A stretch of DNA of 6,635 bases from SB15 sp964557285 (GTDB taxonomy: Bacteria > Chloroflexota > Anaerolineae > Aggregatilineales > J027), in assembly GCA_964557285.1 (NCBI GenBank), contig CAZKZS010000288.1:1-6635 (forward strand). The letters are read 5' to 3'. The notes under the pieces are model-generated. The model was given only the letters and a program-made list of their open reading frames with translations. It was not told the DNA's origin and did not search any database. Of the stretch, positions 4,938 to 6,635 are shown in pieces (position 1 is the stretch's first letter; each line of letters opens with the position of its first letter). The translations under genes and the position numbers were made by a program.

Positions 4938-6463
4938 AAGCCTTTGCAAACCTGTACCATACGCTGGATGAGTCTGCTCTACGCGCTTATTTTAGCACTG
5001 CGTCTCCTGAGGATGCGGCCTGGGCGGTATATCTCCTGAGTGGACACAAACTCCGGCGCGTGGTCACAATTCATCAGTTAATCCTGTGGGCGGTAGAAGC
5101 GGCGGAAATTCCCGACTGGCTGTTTGAGGAATCGCTTCAGGCAGTGGGGGATAGGGTCGAAACCCTTACCCTGATTTTGCCCGACCCCGCCGACGCAAAC
5201 CGCCTATCCCTGCACGACTGGATGGAAAATCGGCTTCTTCCCTTGCATCAGATGGATGAGAACATGCAAAAAGAAGCCATCCGGCAGATGTGGCATGAAC
5301 TGGATGCCCCGCAGCGCTGGCTGCTGAATAAACTGCTAACAGGGACGTTCCGCGTGGGAATTTCCCTTCAAACCCTCACCTCTGCTTTGAGTGACGTGTG
5401 CGGGGTTGAGGCGGCTATTCTTGCTCAGCGCCTAAGCATGATTGACCAGCCCACCGCCGATTTTTACCGCAAATTGACCGCACCGGACATTTCGGCGGAA
5501 GTGTGCAGCCGCCCTTATCCTTTTGGTAAAGCCCTTCCCATCACCCAACCTTCTACGCTAGGGAATGTGCAGGAGTGGCAGGCCGAATGGAAATGGGACG
5601 GGCTTCGGGTGCAGGTGATTCATCGGCAGGGGCAGGTGTTCATCTGGTCACGCGGGGAATCGTGGCTCACGACTCGTTGTCCGGAAGTGGCCGCCTTTGC
5701 CCATGAGCTTCCAGACGGCACGGTGCTGGATGGAGAACTGCTAGCCTGGAAAAACGGGGCGGTGATGCCGCTAACCGCGCTGGAACGCCGTTTAGGGATA
5801 AAAACCCTGACTAAAAAACTGCTGGCCGATGTGCCGATGGTGTTCATGGCCTACGATGTGCTGGAAGCGGGCGGCGAAGATGTGCGCGGCCTGTCCTTGC
5901 ATCAGAGACGGGTCTTGCTGGCGGAACTACACAATACATCCCATCCCCATTTTTTGATGTCTCCGGTCATTGAAGCCGACTCATGGGACGCGCTGACCGA
6001 TGCCCACCGTGCCAGTCGGCGTTTGAATGTGGCAGGGCTTATGCTCAAACGGAACGAATCGCCGTATGGGGTCGACTGGTGGGCGTGGAAACTTGACCCC
6101 TATTCGGTCAAGGCGGTGCTGATGTATGCTGGACGGGATGGCCGCACCGCTGTTCACAGCGAGTTCACGCTTGGCCTCTGGAATCAGGAGGGGCAGCTTA
6201 TTCCGGTGGCAAAAGTGACCTGTGATTTAGCTGAGGTGGAAGCATTAGAGACGTTCATTCGGCAAAATACGCTGGAAAGGTTCGGGCCGGTGCGGACAGT
6301 CAAACCGGCGCTGGTATTTGAACTGGCTTTTGAGGGGATTCAACGTTCAGCGCGGCATAAATCGGGGGTGGTGCTGCGGCTGCCGCGTCTGGTGCGCTGG
6401 TTTCAGGACATTCCCATTGAGGCAGCCGATTCTTTAAACGCGCTCCATGCGCTGCTTGCCTAG
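4934..6463 (+). CDS. ATP-dependent DNA ligase (bacterial Lhr-cassette type)
   Basis: 509 aa. Residues 1-200 are the helical DNA-binding domain (LLNKLLTGTFRVGIS at 130-144 is typical). Residues 215-390 are the adenylyltransferase domain, with motif I EWKWDGLR (lysine K220 takes AMP), a motif III region VLDGELLAW (265-272), motif IIIa FMAYDVLE (304-311), motif IV AGLMLKR (367-373) and motif V WWAWKLDPY (382-390). Residues 391-509 form the OB fold, ending in the usual RHKSGVVLRLPRL and EAADSLNALHALL. It seals nicks using ATP in the cytoplasm and belongs with the upstream exonuclease, which it overlaps by four bases. One oddity is that motif IV normally begins with Glu (EGLMLK), whereas this gene has Ala367 (GCA at 6032-6034). 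The helicase (lhr) and metallophosphoesterase genes that often complete the cassette do not follow within the window. Confidence 0.94.
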   Translation: MKAFANLYHTLDESALRAYFSTASPEDAAWAVYLLSGHKLRRVVTIHQLILWAVEAAEIPDWLFEESLQAVGDRVETLTLILPDPADANRLSLHDWMENRLLPLHQMDENMQKEAIRQMWHELDAPQRWLLNKLLTGTFRVGISLQTLTSALSDVCGVEAAILAQRLSMIDQPTADFYRKLTAPDISAEVCSRPYPFGKALPITQPSTLGNVQEWQAEWKWDGLRVQVIHRQGQVFIWSRGESWLTTRCPEVAAFAHELPDGTVLDGELLAWKNGAVMPLTALERRLGIKTLTKKLLADVPMVFMAYDVLEAGGEDVRGLSLHQRRVLLAELHNTSHPHFLMSPVIEADSWDALTDAHRASRRLNVAGLMLKRNESPYGVDWWAWKLDPYSVKAVLMYAGRDGRTAVHSEFTLGLWNQEGQLIPVAKVTCDLAEVEALETFIRQNTLERFGPVRTVKPALVFELAFEGIQRSARHKSGVVLRLPRLVRWFQDIPIEAADSLNALHALLA

Positions 6464-6635
6464 TCTCTTGTGCCATTCGACCAAAAAATCGCCTTGACGA
6501 AGGCCGCACGGTTGGATACCCTTACGCCTAAGCATCAAGAGTGGCTCCCACGATAGGGAGTCCGGCAACCTCGGCTGAAATCCAGCCCAAGGTGCCTTTC
6601 CACCACCTGTGGAGATGTGGTCACGGTCTGCGTGG
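6464..6635 (+). ncRNA. Candidate structured RNA / left end of a mobile element (partial)
   Basis: No plausible gene lies here, but hairpins follow one another: GCCTT/AAGGC (6491-6504); GGCTCCC with GGGAGTCC, one bulge (6543-6563); a long stem GGCAACCT with AGGTGCC (6564-6571 and 6590-6596), capped by perfect GGCTG/CAGCC (6573-6587); ACCAC/GTGGT (6602-6621); and TCACG/CGTGG (6621-6635, closed by a T-G pair), which overlaps the previous stem by one base. The order and style recall the omega RNA (HEARO) that precedes IscB nuclease genes. The 5' domain of a group II intron is the main alternative. Strand is uncertain: read backwards, the first hairpin is followed by six T, like a weak terminator. 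The recollection is from memory and cannot be tested here, and the element would continue beyond the window. Confidence 0.4.

Noticed and set aside
6483..6504. Intrinsic terminator on the minus strand (GCCTT hairpin followed by six T)
   Set aside because: The stem has only five pairs and is followed by G residues, and no minus-strand gene is visible to its right. I kept it only as an alternative reading of the structured region.
6464..6556. In-frame open stretch of 30 codons after the ligase TAG (read-through or split C-terminus)
   Set aside because: The ligase already ends with its normal C-terminal sequence (EAADSLNALHALL), and the extra stretch overlaps the hairpins. The extension looks like chance.

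Overview
The window (about 55% GC by eye) holds two unrelated gene blocks. Positions 1-3795 are a nitrous-oxide respiration locus. Positions 3978-6463 are a two-gene DNA repair operon. The last 170 bases are non-coding and unusually rich in hairpins. The NosZ fragment is of the Sec-exported 'clade II' (atypical) kind. Together with the C-rich dispersed-type repeat at 3811-3902 and the genome style, this suggests a non-proteobacterial denitrifier or N2O reducer, most likely Chloroflexota (Anaerolineae-like). That taxonomic call is inference; there is no marker gene in the window.

Region 1 (1-958): the first 263 codons of nosZ on the minus strand run off the left edge. Its upstream region is shared with a divergent gene. 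This 169-bp gap holds two perfect FNR/CRP-type palindromes (860-875 and 910-925), each placed as expected for a class II activator site of one of the two genes.

Region 2 (959-3795): a plus-strand gene encodes an 11-12 helix membrane protein fused to a C-terminal c-type cytochrome, probably an electron-transfer or haem-containing partner of NosZ. Its 3' end overlaps by 20 bp the 3' end of the first of two tandem minus-strand Crp/Fnr-family regulators. A third, imperfect box lies upstream of that regulator, over the stop codon of the second one. The simplest reading is an anaerobic or nitrogen-oxide-responsive regulon in which the paired regulators control nosZ, the membrane cytochrome and one of themselves.

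Region 3 (3796-3977): a spacer between divergent genes carrying a REP-like, C/G-rich hairpin repeat.

Region 4 (3978-6463): a metallo-beta-lactamase 'ligase-associated exonuclease' and an ATP-dependent DNA ligase overlap by ATGA and form one operon. These are two parts of the bacterial Lhr/ligase/exonuclease/metallophosphoesterase repair cassette. The ligase has Ala where motif IV normally has Glu.

Region 5 (6464-6635): no convincing coding sequence, but five consecutive stem-loops. It looks like the start of a structured RNA, possibly the left end of a mobile element (IscB-type omega RNA/HEARO, or a group II intron). The window ends before this can be settled.
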